A stretch of 20,468 nucleotides of DNA from Pseudomonadota bacterium (GTDB lineage Bacteria; Bdellovibrionota_C; UBA2361; OMIW01), in contig OMIW01000177.1 in assembly GCA_900299205.1 (NCBI GenBank), forward strand, positions 1-20,468, written 5' to 3'. The notes under the pieces are model-generated. The model searched no databases. It was not told the DNA's origin and was given only the letters and a program-made list of their open reading frames with translations. Below, in pieces: positions 8,486 through 15,873 of the stretch. Position numbers and translations under genes: made by a program. Every line of letters starts with the position of its first letter. Within the stretch, counting starts at the first letter, position 1.

Positions 8486-8521
8486 GTGTATTCTCCGATT
8501 CTTGAACCCGCTCCATCATGA
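8486..8521 (+). CDS. Possible 11-codon leader peptide coupled to the flavoprotein gene
   Basis: A strong AGGAGG (8468-8473) has no ATG at normal distance. The first usable start is GTG 8486, 12 nt downstream, opening the frame VYSPILEPAPS. It ends at TGA 8519-8521, overlapping the downstream ATG 8518 as ATGA. The flavoprotein start itself lacks a ribosome site, so translation could be coupled through this frame. The long spacing and non-ATG start make this tentative. The alternative is that the AGGAGG is accidental. Confidence 0.3.
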   Translation: MYSPILEPAPS

Positions 8522-10155
8522 TAACCCGCCGTTCGCTTCTCCAAAACGCCACCCTTCTCTGCTTTGTCAACGGCTGCACGCCGAGGGGGGCTTTGCGGCT
8601 TTTTGGTTCTTCGTCGATGCAATCGTGCTCTCCGATCGATCGGTTTCCTGTGCTCGGCGATCGCAGGCTCACCGGGGATGATTTTACGGTTCCTCACGAG
8701 CTTCTGTGGAATAAAGATGGCTTCCTTGCGGGGCGCTCACCGGTGTCATCGGAGAAGGCACCCCTTGTCATTGTGGGAGGAGGGGTGAGTGGCCTGTTGA
8801 GTGGGTATTATCTCCGGGACTTACATCCAATCATCCTCGAGCAAGCCTCACGTTTCGGTGGTAATGCTAAGGGCGAGTCGTGGGGTACACTCCCCTATGC
8901 CCTCGGGGCTGCGTACTTTACCGAGCCATCACCGGGCACCCCCCACTCACGCCTTTACGAGGAGCTCGGACTTTCGCGAGAGTGGACGATCAAAACTGAA
9001 GAGGATACCGTCGAATATCGAGGCGTTCTCAACCCTCGCTTTTGGGAAACGCGTACAACACCTGCCGACCGCCACCTCTATCGATATTTTCTCGATGTAC
9101 TCAACGAGCAGGGTCACAAGTATCCTGAGATTCCCGTTGTCGATTCATCGCTCCGCGAGGGAATCGACACACTCGATCGGGTATCCTTTCTCGAACACAT
9201 CATCGCTCGTGCAGGAGGTCGGCCATCACTCGAGGCGATCACCGCGATCGAGCAGTATTGCTGGTCCTCATTCGGAGGGTCAGCTCGTGAGATCAGTGCT
9301 GCCAGTGGTCTCAATTTTTATGCCGGTGAGTTCGGTCCTATTATCGTCATGCCCGGCGGAAACGCCCGGGTAGCCGAGCGACTCCTCGAGGAGATCACCA
9401 CCGTTGTGCCCCCGCGTAACCTCCGTCCTCGGTCTCTGGTGATAGGCATCAATAGATCCGACGCGGGCGTGATCGTTCAGTACGTCGATGACCGGCGAGA
9501 ATTGCGAGAGATCGTCGCACAGGCGGTGATATGCGCCTGCCCAAAATTTGTGGTCTCCCGCATACTCACTAATATCGAACCCACGCGAGCCGCCGCGATT
9601 AAGCGGTTATCATATCGAGCCTATCTGGTGGCGAATGTACTTCTTCATGCGAGCGCATCGTCCCGCTTTTACGACACCTACCTGCTCGGCAACGGACATA
9701 CTGAAGGCTTGGCAACCCAACAACAGGCGCTCCAAACGGGTGCTACCGATGTTATTCTCGCGAACTACGCATCTCACGGAGGAGCAGGTGCTAACGAGCG
9801 GGCCGTACTGACGCTGTATCAGGCGTTGCCCTACGATGGCGGGCGCGGATGGCTCTTTGGTCAGAGCACCGACCACCTCATTTCGCATTTCGCGGCCCAG
9901 ATCACCGAACGGGTCTTGCCCCTTCTCGGGATATCACCCTCCGCTATCGCCGATATTCGGGTCACCCGATGGGGACATCCCCTCCCGCTCGCAGCGACCA
10001 ATCTCATCGCCGACCGTGTCACTGATACCATCCGCGCCCCGTTTCATGATCGGGTATTTTTTATCGAACAAGACAACTGGGCACTCCCCGCTCTTGAGAC
10101 ATGTGTCGCTGAGGCCGCTGCTATCACTCCGGCGGTTCGTCGTATGCTTGGGTGA
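8518..10155 (+). CDS. Tat-signal FAD-dependent amine oxidase-like protein, probable lipoprotein
   Basis: 545 residues. The N-terminus has a twin-arginine context (TRRSLLQ, residues 3-9), a short hydrophobic stretch and a lipobox-like FVNGC with Cys20, suggesting Tat export and possible lipid anchoring. The dinucleotide-binding fold starts at VIVGGGVSGLLSG (84-96), with ribose-binding Glu108 and an RFGGNA motif (112-117). A central SAASGLNFYAG...MPGGN segment (259-282) and a C-terminal FFIEQDNWALPALETC block (514-529) match the flavin amine oxidase fold, and specifically an exported group in which the GxNFxA and PGGN/PEGN features recur. The substrate is unknown. An in-frame TGA at 8503 rules out a longer start. 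It is a single gene, divergent from yebC and convergent with argH. A conventional promoter was not clear to me. Confidence 0.8.
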   Translation: MITRRSLLQNATLLCFVNGCTPRGALRLFGSSSMQSCSPIDRFPVLGDRRLTGDDFTVPHELLWNKDGFLAGRSPVSSEKAPLVIVGGGVSGLLSGYYLRDLHPIILEQASRFGGNAKGESWGTLPYALGAAYFTEPSPGTPHSRLYEELGLSREWTIKTEEDTVEYRGVLNPRFWETRTTPADRHLYRYFLDVLNEQGHKYPEIPVVDSSLREGIDTLDRVSFLEHIIARAGGRPSLEAITAIEQYCWSSFGGSAREISAASGLNFYAGEFGPIIVMPGGNARVAERLLEEITTVVPPRNLRPRSLVIGINRSDAGVIVQYVDDRRELREIVAQAVICACPKFVVSRILTNIEPTRAAAIKRLSYRAYLVANVLLHASASSRFYDTYLLGNGHTEGLATQQQALQTGATDVILANYASHGGAGANERAVLTLYQALPYDGGRGWLFGQSTDHLISHFAAQITERVLPLLGISPSAIADIRVTRWGHPLPLAATNLIADRVTDTIRAPFHDRVFFIEQDNWALPALETCVAEAAAITPAVRRMLG

Positions 10156-10222
10156 TGGTAGTGCAGGGGCGTTATTCGGCAGCCTTTCCTCACAGAGCCA
10201 CCGCTCGTTCAGATAATCGCTC

Positions 10223-11647
10223 CTACCCCTTTGCTGAAACCCGGTCACGAACGTCACCCCACCACCGCTCGATTGCATCCACTCGCTCTTCGAGGCGGTT
10301 GCGCTGTTCAGCGACTGCTGTTGATGCGGTTCCTCCTCGTGAGGTTCGTCGCTCAACCGCGCGAGAATAGCTCAAACAGCTTCGCGCATCAGAAGTAAGA
10401 AGAGGTGAGGCGGCAAGTAGCTCTGCATCCGAGAGATCCTCGAGTCGTTTTCCCTCTCGCTCGCACTGAAGGACAAGCGCCCCAACTACATGATGAGCAT
10501 CTCGGAAAGGGAGCCCGCGGGCGGCAAGAAAATCAGCGAGCTCAGTCGCATTTAGGAACCCCTGCTCCATCGCCCGCTCCATAGCTGGGGCGCGTGGGCT
10601 CATCTCCGCAACCATCTCACCCATAATACCAAGACACTGCTCGGTTGTACGTACTGCGTCAAAGAGGCATTCCTTATCCTCCTGGAGGTCCTTATTGTAG
10701 GCGAGGGGCAGACCCTTCATGGTTGTCAGTAACGAGATAAGTGCGCCGTACACCCGCCCACATTTTCCTCTAATCAATTCGGCACAATCCGGGTTTCGCT
10801 TTTGAGGCATAATACTGCTCCCCGTGCAAAATCCATCTGAAAGGTGCACAAACCCAAACTCATGGCTCGTCCACAGTACAAGCTCCTCACTCAATCGCGA
10901 GAGATGCATCATGATGGTCGCACATGCAGAGAGAATATCTATCAGATAATCCCTATCCGAGACCGCATCCATACTATTCTCATAGAGTGCATCAAAACTG
11001 AGCGTTTCGCTCACCAATACCCTGTCTATGGGAAAGGTGGTTCCAGCAAGCGCTCCCGCACCGAGAGGACTGCAATTTGCCGAACCAAAGCAGCCCTGGA
11101 GACGTCGGCTATCCCGCTCAAACATCCACGCATAAGCGAGCAGATGATGCGACCACAGAACCGGCTGAGCACGCTGAAGATGAGTATATCCTGGCAGAAG
11201 AATATCGCAGAACGTATCGGCTCGCTCCATGAGGGCACGGATAAGACGAATCGTTCCCTCCATCAGAACTAACACCTTTTCCCGCACGAAAAGGTGCGTA
11301 TCGAGGGCGACCTGATCGTTGCGGCTTCGGGCGGTATGAAGTTTCCCCGCAAGCGGACCGATCTGCTCCGAAAGCAAACGTTCCACCCACATATGAACAT
11401 CTTCATCTGCGGCGGTAAAACCACACTCTCCCGCAGCTATTCTTCGATGTACCTCACGCAAGCCTACCTGAAGAGAGGCCGCCTCTTCTTGAGTAATGAT
11501 ACCGCATACCCCGAGCATCTGGGCGTGCGCGATGCTTCCCTGAATATCGTAATCAACAAGCGCCGAGTCGAATTGGACCGATGCTAGAAAATGTTCACTC
11601 GAAACCGATGTCGCTCCGGCAAACCGCCCACCCCACCGCTTCTTCAT
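10223..11647 (-). CDS. argH: Argininosuccinate lyase
   Basis: 474 residues, normal for ArgH, which cleaves argininosuccinate to arginine and fumarate in the last step of arginine synthesis (cytoplasm, homotetramer of the fumarase/aspartase superfamily). The family signature GSSIMPQKRNPD is at 276-287, with the catalytic serine loop. TARSRNDQ (105-112) and GYTHLQRAQP (153-162, His156) are the other two active-site blocks. The N-terminal KRWGGRF and C-terminal VERRTSRGGTA segments are typical. ATG 11647 overlaps the stop of the upstream glycosyltransferase gene by 4 nt (ATGA) and has AAAGGA 8 nt before it inside that gene. It converges with the flavoprotein gene across 67 nt in which I see no hairpin terminator. 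Confidence 0.97.
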   Translation of the reverse strand: MKKRWGGRFAGATSVSSEHFLASVQFDSALVDYDIQGSIAHAQMLGVCGIITQEEAASLQVGLREVHRRIAAGECGFTAADEDVHMWVERLLSEQIGPLAGKLHTARSRNDQVALDTHLFVREKVLVLMEGTIRLIRALMERADTFCDILLPGYTHLQRAQPVLWSHHLLAYAWMFERDSRRLQGCFGSANCSPLGAGALAGTTFPIDRVLVSETLSFDALYENSMDAVSDRDYLIDILSACATIMMHLSRLSEELVLWTSHEFGFVHLSDGFCTGSSIMPQKRNPDCAELIRGKCGRVYGALISLLTTMKGLPLAYNKDLQEDKECLFDAVRTTEQCLGIMGEMVAEMSPRAPAMERAMEQGFLNATELADFLAARGLPFRDAHHVVGALVLQCEREGKRLEDLSDAELLAASPLLTSDARSCLSYSRAVERRTSRGGTASTAVAEQRNRLEERVDAIERWWGDVRDRVSAKG

Positions 11648-12903
11648 CTTGCCATTCCTTTATCAAATCTCTGTCTATGGTCTATTCTTCGACATTCGCC
11701 AGCCATGAACAACCAAGTAGCGAGCCCGATCCACACGCAATAAGATAATGAATAGAAAAGGTGCCGATAGGATCCGACCGATACATATCGAAGCACACCA
11801 AGCGCTACACTCCATCCGAGGATCTGACCTGCCCTTTTTGCCCCTTCTTCACCGGTAACAATACGGCAAGCGAGGAACATTATCGGGGGGACAAGGATAA
11901 GGTAGTAGTGTTTCCACGAGGTCGGAGGAAGCATCGCCCAGAGAATCGCCGAGATACAAATTCCGACGACCTCCTTATCCCGACTCAACCAGATACAACG
12001 CAGAGAGAGAATGCAGAGAATGAGCGAACTACCGATAGAGAGCAGATACATCGGGTTGGAAATATCGAGTGAAAAGGGCACGGGATTTTGCGCACCAAAC
12101 AGCCGAAAAACGAACGCAGAAACCGATTGATGACCCCAATCGGCTACGTTGTAGATTGTTTGTTGCTCGCGGTTTGCATCGAACCATCCCCCAAGGACCG
12201 CCCCATACTCTTCACCGAAGAAGGACCACGGTATCAGAAGAAAACCAAGATAGAAAATCACACTAAATATACACGCTTGTAGGTGACCCTGGACGAGAAG
12301 AGGTGCGAAAAAAACAACGGGAAATGGCTTGATGTGTAGTGCCAATCCGAGAAGTCCCCCTCCCAGTACCGGTCGACCCAACGACGCTAACCAGACGCCC
12401 CCCACCGCCATCGCCATCAACAATGGATTAACCTGGCCATTAAAAAGGTTACCCACAATCCATGGCCAGGTAGCGAGCGTCGTCAGCACGACTACCCGAA
12501 ACCGAGCTTCCCTGCCGAGAGATTTCAGATTGATTAACCGGGCTGATACAAAGAAGAGGGCAACAACGGCGAGAGCATTGACGACGAGCCAGATGAACCG
12601 AAATATCGGAGGACTGAGGAAACCCGCTGGATACAGGAGAAGAGCAACAAACGGTGAATAGACATACTCGGGATGAGATACATCGGTGACATACAGAGCA
12701 CGACCCGCATGCAACCTCTCAACGCCGTTGACAAGCGGTTGAAAATCACCGAATCGCCCCGACCCGGCCACAGAGAGCCCTTTACACACAACAATGAGCA
12801 CCAAGAGCGTGCTTACAAACTTTGTGTGACGCTGACAAAAACCGGACAGAACCTCAACCGCGGCTATCCCCTTATCTCGGAGAGATCGAATTATATTAGC
12901 CAT
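11644..12903 (-). CDS. GT87/DUF2029-like integral membrane glycosyltransferase
   Basis: 419 residues with roughly nine or ten hydrophobic helices. After the first helix (about 30-46) comes FGDFQPLVNGVERLHAG with Asp53 in the position of the conserved acidic residue of GT-C enzymes, then YSPFVALLLYP (82-92). The block NGQVNPLL (155-162) and HIKPFPVV (190-197) are characteristic of the GT87 family. Members known from mycobacteria use polyprenyl-phosphate-mannose to extend envelope glycolipids; the sugar and acceptor here cannot be told. It sits immediately upstream of argH with an ATGA overlap and is divergent from argG. No good ribosome site precedes ATG 12903. A metabolic link to arginine synthesis is not apparent; linked expression is inferred from the overlap. 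Confidence 0.8.
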   Translation of the reverse strand: MANIIRSLRDKGIAAVEVLSGFCQRHTKFVSTLLVLIVVCKGLSVAGSGRFGDFQPLVNGVERLHAGRALYVTDVSHPEYVYSPFVALLLYPAGFLSPPIFRFIWLVVNALAVVALFFVSARLINLKSLGREARFRVVVLTTLATWPWIVGNLFNGQVNPLLMAMAVGGVWLASLGRPVLGGGLLGLALHIKPFPVVFFAPLLVQGHLQACIFSVIFYLGFLLIPWSFFGEEYGAVLGGWFDANREQQTIYNVADWGHQSVSAFVFRLFGAQNPVPFSLDISNPMYLLSIGSSLILCILSLRCIWLSRDKEVVGICISAILWAMLPPTSWKHYYLILVPPIMFLACRIVTGEEGAKRAGQILGWSVALGVLRYVSVGSYRHLFYSLSYCVWIGLATWLFMAGECRRIDHRQRFDKGMAR

Positions 12904-12985
12904 GACCAGACAGGGGGTAACAAAAATTTTCGGGAGACGTTTCTTCAGGCAAGGCTACCAGATTCCCCCTTCTAGTAAAGCCTGA

Positions 12986-13014
12986 TTGCGAGGCTGACGC
13001 CGACTCGTTACCCT
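12986..13014 (+). promoter_or_regulatory. Candidate argG promoter
   Basis: TTGCGA (12986-12991), a 17-nt spacer, then TACCCT (13009-13014). The -35 matches 4 of 6 consensus positions, and the -10 keeps TA...T. Transcription would begin near 13021, exactly where the hairpin-rich stretch starts, leaving a leader of about 280 nt. Confidence 0.4.
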
Positions 13015-13020
13015 AAGCTC

Positions 13021-13302
13021 CCGCGATCTCAGTGCGACCGCTGAGAGATGGTACCGCAAAATGGGAGTCGCAAGCCAAAATCCGACCGATATGTCCGATG
13101 TTAGACATCCTTCGCCGAAGAGGCGAACTCAGGTATCTCGTGGTGTGCATAATGAGGGGGGACTCGGCGGGCTGGCAGCCCTCTCAAGGAGGCCCCGCAC
13201 GATGGTGCGGTCAACAATCTGTTTGGTGATGATCCCACAGGCAGCAGGGTGCCGGTCAGTGTCAGGCAGACTCGAGCGGGATAATCGAGGAAGGGGTTAG
13301 GT
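13021..13302 (+). ncRNA. Hairpin-rich region upstream of argG, candidate structured leader RNA
   Basis: No convincing gene lies in the 399 nt between the glycosyltransferase gene and argG. The part next to argG has successive perfect stems: TCTCAG/CTGAGA (13027-13046), GATGT/ACATC (13097-13109), TTCGCC/GGCGAA (13111-13127), GGGCT/AGCCC (13169-13181), CCGCAC/GTGCGG (13195-13210) and CTCGA/TCGAG (13271-13289), the last ending beside the argG ribosome site AAGGGG. An alternative 8-bp RNA helix (13153-13160 with 13179-13186, one G-U) competes with the fourth. GAGAT (13045-13049) can also pair with ATCTC (13135-13139), enclosing the first half. Short motifs recall known riboswitches, but none matches as a whole. 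It could regulate argG in cis or be a separate small RNA; function is inferred. Confidence 0.45.
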
Positions 13303-14562
13303 ATGGATCAAACAAAAGCGGTATCAGCATCAACACTCGGGGGAAAAACAGTTGTTATCGCCGCCTCGGGTGGTCTTGATAGCTGTACGATCACGCGGTG
13401 GCTTGCCGACCAGGGGGTGCGGGTCATCTGTTGTACCCTGGATCTCGGCCAGCCAGACGAAGATGGGTTCGATAATATTCGTGCTCGTCTCCTCACCGCA
13501 GGTGCTGCCGATGTGGTTATCCTTCCAGCGGTTGAGCCACTCTTGAAGGCGGGTATGCAGGTTATCCAGGCGCAGGCCTGGTACGAGGGACGATACTGGA
13601 ATACCACCGGCATAGCGCGGTATGTCCTGGTATCAGCGGTCACAGCGTTTATGCGTGATAACGGCTACACCATCTTCTCACACGGGGCCACGGGTCGCGG
13701 AAACGATCAGGTCCGATTTCAGCTCGCTGCCAACATGCTCGACCCGCAGCTGACGGTTTATGCGCCGTGGCGTGACCCCGCCTTCCTTGAAAAATTCCGT
13801 GGAAGGGCTGAGATGATTGATTTCTGCCAAGCGCGCGGTATCCCGATTACTGCCTCGAAGTCGAAACCGTACTCGACCGATGCCAATATACTTGGGTTGA
13901 CTCACGAAGCGGGCATCCTCGAGTTTCTCGATACCCCACCCACCGCAATCACTCCGATAATGGGAGTCCATACGACCGATGCACCCGAACAACCAGAGTC
14001 AGTCTCAGTAACATTCGAGCGGGGCATCCCCGTCGCCCTCAACGGCACTCACCTTCCCCTTTTGCCCCTATTTATCGCTGCGAACGAAACAGGGGGAAAA
14101 CATGGGGTAGGCATCGCCACCCATCTCGTTGAAAACCGTTTTGTAGGCATCAAGAGCCGTGGTGTCTATGAAGCTCCCGGCATGGAGCTGCTCGGGAGCT
14201 GCTATGGCCTGCTTCTGGAGCTTATCCTTGATCGACGCGCTCGCGAGTTGTACGACCTTGTATCCCGTCAGGTTTCCCGCCAAATATACCAAGGGTACTG
14301 GTTTGATCTGGCGACCTCGATGGCTCTCCAAGCGTTGGAGCCCGTTACCCGCCTCGCCTCCGGGACGATTGCTGTGACGCTTTACAAGGGAGCGGTCCGC
14401 TATGCAGGCGCGAACGGCGTCACCTCGTCACTGTACGATCCTGAGCAGAGTTCCATGGAGTCAGTCGGATCATTCGACCATGCAGATTCTGAGGGCTTCT
14501 TGCGGGTGCTCGGGATTAGCGCAAGGGCGCTGGCGCATGCCAAGCAGGTCCGGGGGGAATAG
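13303..14562 (+). CDS. argG: Argininosuccinate synthase
   Basis: 419 residues. ArgG joins citrulline and aspartate, using ATP, to give argininosuccinate, the step before ArgH. The PP-loop motif SGGLDS is at 22-27, the nucleotide/citrulline loop SHGATGRGNDQVRF at 126-139, and SKPYSTDANILG at about 187-198 with the following THEAGILEFL. This last block, the ITPIMGV segment and the VTFERGIPVALNG segment resemble the longer E. coli-type enzyme more than the short type common elsewhere. ATG 13303 has AAGGGG 6 nt upstream. The gene is divergent from the glycosyltransferase-argH pair and convergent with gspJ across 58 nt; no good terminator hairpin is visible there. A hairpin-rich leader of about 280 nt precedes it and may regulate it. 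Confidence 0.96.
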   Translation: MDQTKAVSASTLGGKTVVIAASGGLDSCTITRWLADQGVRVICCTLDLGQPDEDGFDNIRARLLTAGAADVVILPAVEPLLKAGMQVIQAQAWYEGRYWNTTGIARYVLVSAVTAFMRDNGYTIFSHGATGRGNDQVRFQLAANMLDPQLTVYAPWRDPAFLEKFRGRAEMIDFCQARGIPITASKSKPYSTDANILGLTHEAGILEFLDTPPTAITPIMGVHTTDAPEQPESVSVTFERGIPVALNGTHLPLLPLFIAANETGGKHGVGIATHLVENRFVGIKSRGVYEAPGMELLGSCYGLLLELILDRRARELYDLVSRQVSRQIYQGYWFDLATSMALQALEPVTRLASGTIAVTLYKGAVRYAGANGVTSSLYDPEQSSMESVGSFDHADSEGFLRVLGISARALAHAKQVRGE

Positions 14563-14620
14563 AGATTTGTTTGTGGGTGTGGTGCTATCTTTGTCGCCAG
14601 ACCTTCTTCCGTAGCATTTC

Positions 14621-15325
14621 CTATCCTCCCAGCCGGACCGCCGTTGTAAAGCTAGCTTCCCGTCCTGCTCTCGTCAGCAGCGTCACCTGAAGCTCAACGA
14701 TACTGGGAGCTCTACTGATTCGTTCAGGAACGTCCCCCCACGTTGCACTCCACTGCTGTTGCTCCTGATCGTAGTATCGCGCTCTGAAAGAGCGAATCTG
14801 GGAAGTAATCGGAAATACCATTCGTTTCTCAAAGGCCACCTCAGGCGGAGATATCAGGGGGACCTCATCGCGCACAAGCGAAATTCCACTAGGTGCTTCG
14901 GCATCCTCCATCAACCGATAACTAACTTGGACCGGCCCCGAGCGTCCCTGTTGATCGGGGATGAATTGTCCCCCTCGCTCAAGGATAAACGTCACTTCGT
15001 CTCGATCCTGTCCCCCTTGCTGTCCCGGGATACCAAGGAAGGTCGGGGAGAGCGGCAAAGCCGATGATGGCTCGGAACCGGGCTTACCGAGGAGGCGATA
15101 ATTTGTCCCCGAGTGAGCGCCCCCCACCTCTGCTAATAGACGAGACAATATCTGCTCAGAGAGAAGATCAATCTCACGCCGATCATCGAGGAGTCGCTTT
15201 GAAGCTCCGAATCTGCTCGCTGTGGTAAAAAGAAATAGCGACATACTCGCGAAGATCGTGAGCGCGACCACAATCTCAACGAGGGTAAATCCCCGTTGCA
15301 CACCCTTGGACTCTTCGCCGTACAT
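14621..15325 (-). CDS. gspJ: Type II secretion minor pseudopilin GspJ
   Basis: 234 residues. A short leader ends in RG|FTLVE, with prepilin peptidase cleavage predicted after Gly12, Phe13 as the new N-terminus, and Glu17 at mature position 5. A hydrophobic helix follows (to about 32). The large C-terminal globular domain (about 35-234), rich in EVTFILERGG and VQVSYRLMED-type strands, and the position after gspI identify GspJ rather than GspI or GspH. GspJ is part of the tip complex with GspI and GspK. Minus-strand GGAGG lies 10 nt before ATG 15325. It is the last gene of the cluster here and faces argG; gspK, the usual next gene, is missing. Confidence 0.85.
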   Translation of the reverse strand: MYGEESKGVQRGFTLVEIVVALTIFASMSLFLFTTASRFGASKRLLDDRREIDLLSEQILSRLLAEVGGAHSGTNYRLLGKPGSEPSSALPLSPTFLGIPGQQGGQDRDEVTFILERGGQFIPDQQGRSGPVQVSYRLMEDAEAPSGISLVRDEVPLISPPEVAFEKRMVFPITSQIRSFRARYYDQEQQQWSATWGDVPERISRAPSIVELQVTLLTRAGREASFTTAVRLGG

Positions 15326-15390
15326 CTACCTGTTTCCTCCATCGGCTATCCCCAATCCCCTTCAAAACGATGCCCATTAAAGTGGATTCC

Positions 15391-15873
15391 TCATGGTGGC
15401 AACGGAGGGAAAAAATAGGTGAGTGCCATCTGATCTCTGGCCGTTCCTCCCCATCGAATTGTGAGTAGCATTCGTCGCATCGGCCGCTTGAGAAGATCAC
15501 CAACGGTCCATTGATCAACGAGCATCGTGACACGATATCGAGCAAGCGCATCCTCACTCAATGGCGGCGCTTTCATTCCGATTCCTTGATAAATATCTTC
15601 GAAGGTTCCGTCAACCGTCTGCTCGCCCACCGGTGGCGAGGATTCGGGACGCGCATCAAGGGCCGCAAAGAACTGCCGTGCCAGAAGAACTGCCTGGTTC
15701 TCGTTGGAGATCTGAAGAGTCGCGCGCGCATTAGCCGCTTGCAAACCGTAGATCGTCGTGACACCCGCCGCGAGCACGACAATCGCAAGTAAGACCTCGA
15801 CTAGCGTAAATCCAGATGCAGTCCCAACCGATAAAAAAAATGTACGACGACTATTATCGCGAGCCTTGCCCAT
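15391..15873 (-). CDS. gspI: Type II secretion minor pseudopilin GspI
   Basis: 160 residues. The prepilin motif SG|FTLVEVLLAI has the cleavage Gly at 21 and Glu26 at mature position 5, followed by a hydrophobic helix. The pattern ANARATLQISNENQAVLLARQ (about 48-68) is typical of GspI, where the helix continues into a small globular domain. The closing strand contains ALTYFFPPLPP. The start overlaps the end of gspH by 20 nt, which suggests translational coupling. AAGGA lies about 15 nt before ATG 15873, too far for a strong site. A gap of 65 nt separates it from gspJ. Confidence 0.82.
   Translation of the reverse strand: MGKARDNSRRTFFLSVGTASGFTLVEVLLAIVVLAAGVTTIYGLQAANARATLQISNENQAVLLARQFFAALDARPESSPPVGEQTVDGTFEDIYQGIGMKAPPLSEDALARYRVTMLVDQWTVGDLLKRPMRRMLLTIRWGGTARDQMALTYFFPPLPP

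Noticed and set aside
13042-13060. T-box-like TGGTACCGC upstream of argG
   Set aside because: The core matches the tRNA-acceptor bulge, but I cannot form the antiterminator helix around it, no specifier stem lies upstream within the leader, and no terminator follows.
13111-13145. Glycine- or lysine-riboswitch-like fragments (CGCCGAAG, TATCTCGTGG)
   Set aside because: Only short pieces agree. The aptamer would be too short for a lysine switch, and the CTCAGGCAAAAGGAC part of a glycine switch is missing.
14563-14620. Possible bidirectional terminator between argG and gspJ (TGCTA...TAGCA)
   Set aside because: Only five pairs across a loop of over 20 nt and no T run in a useful place.
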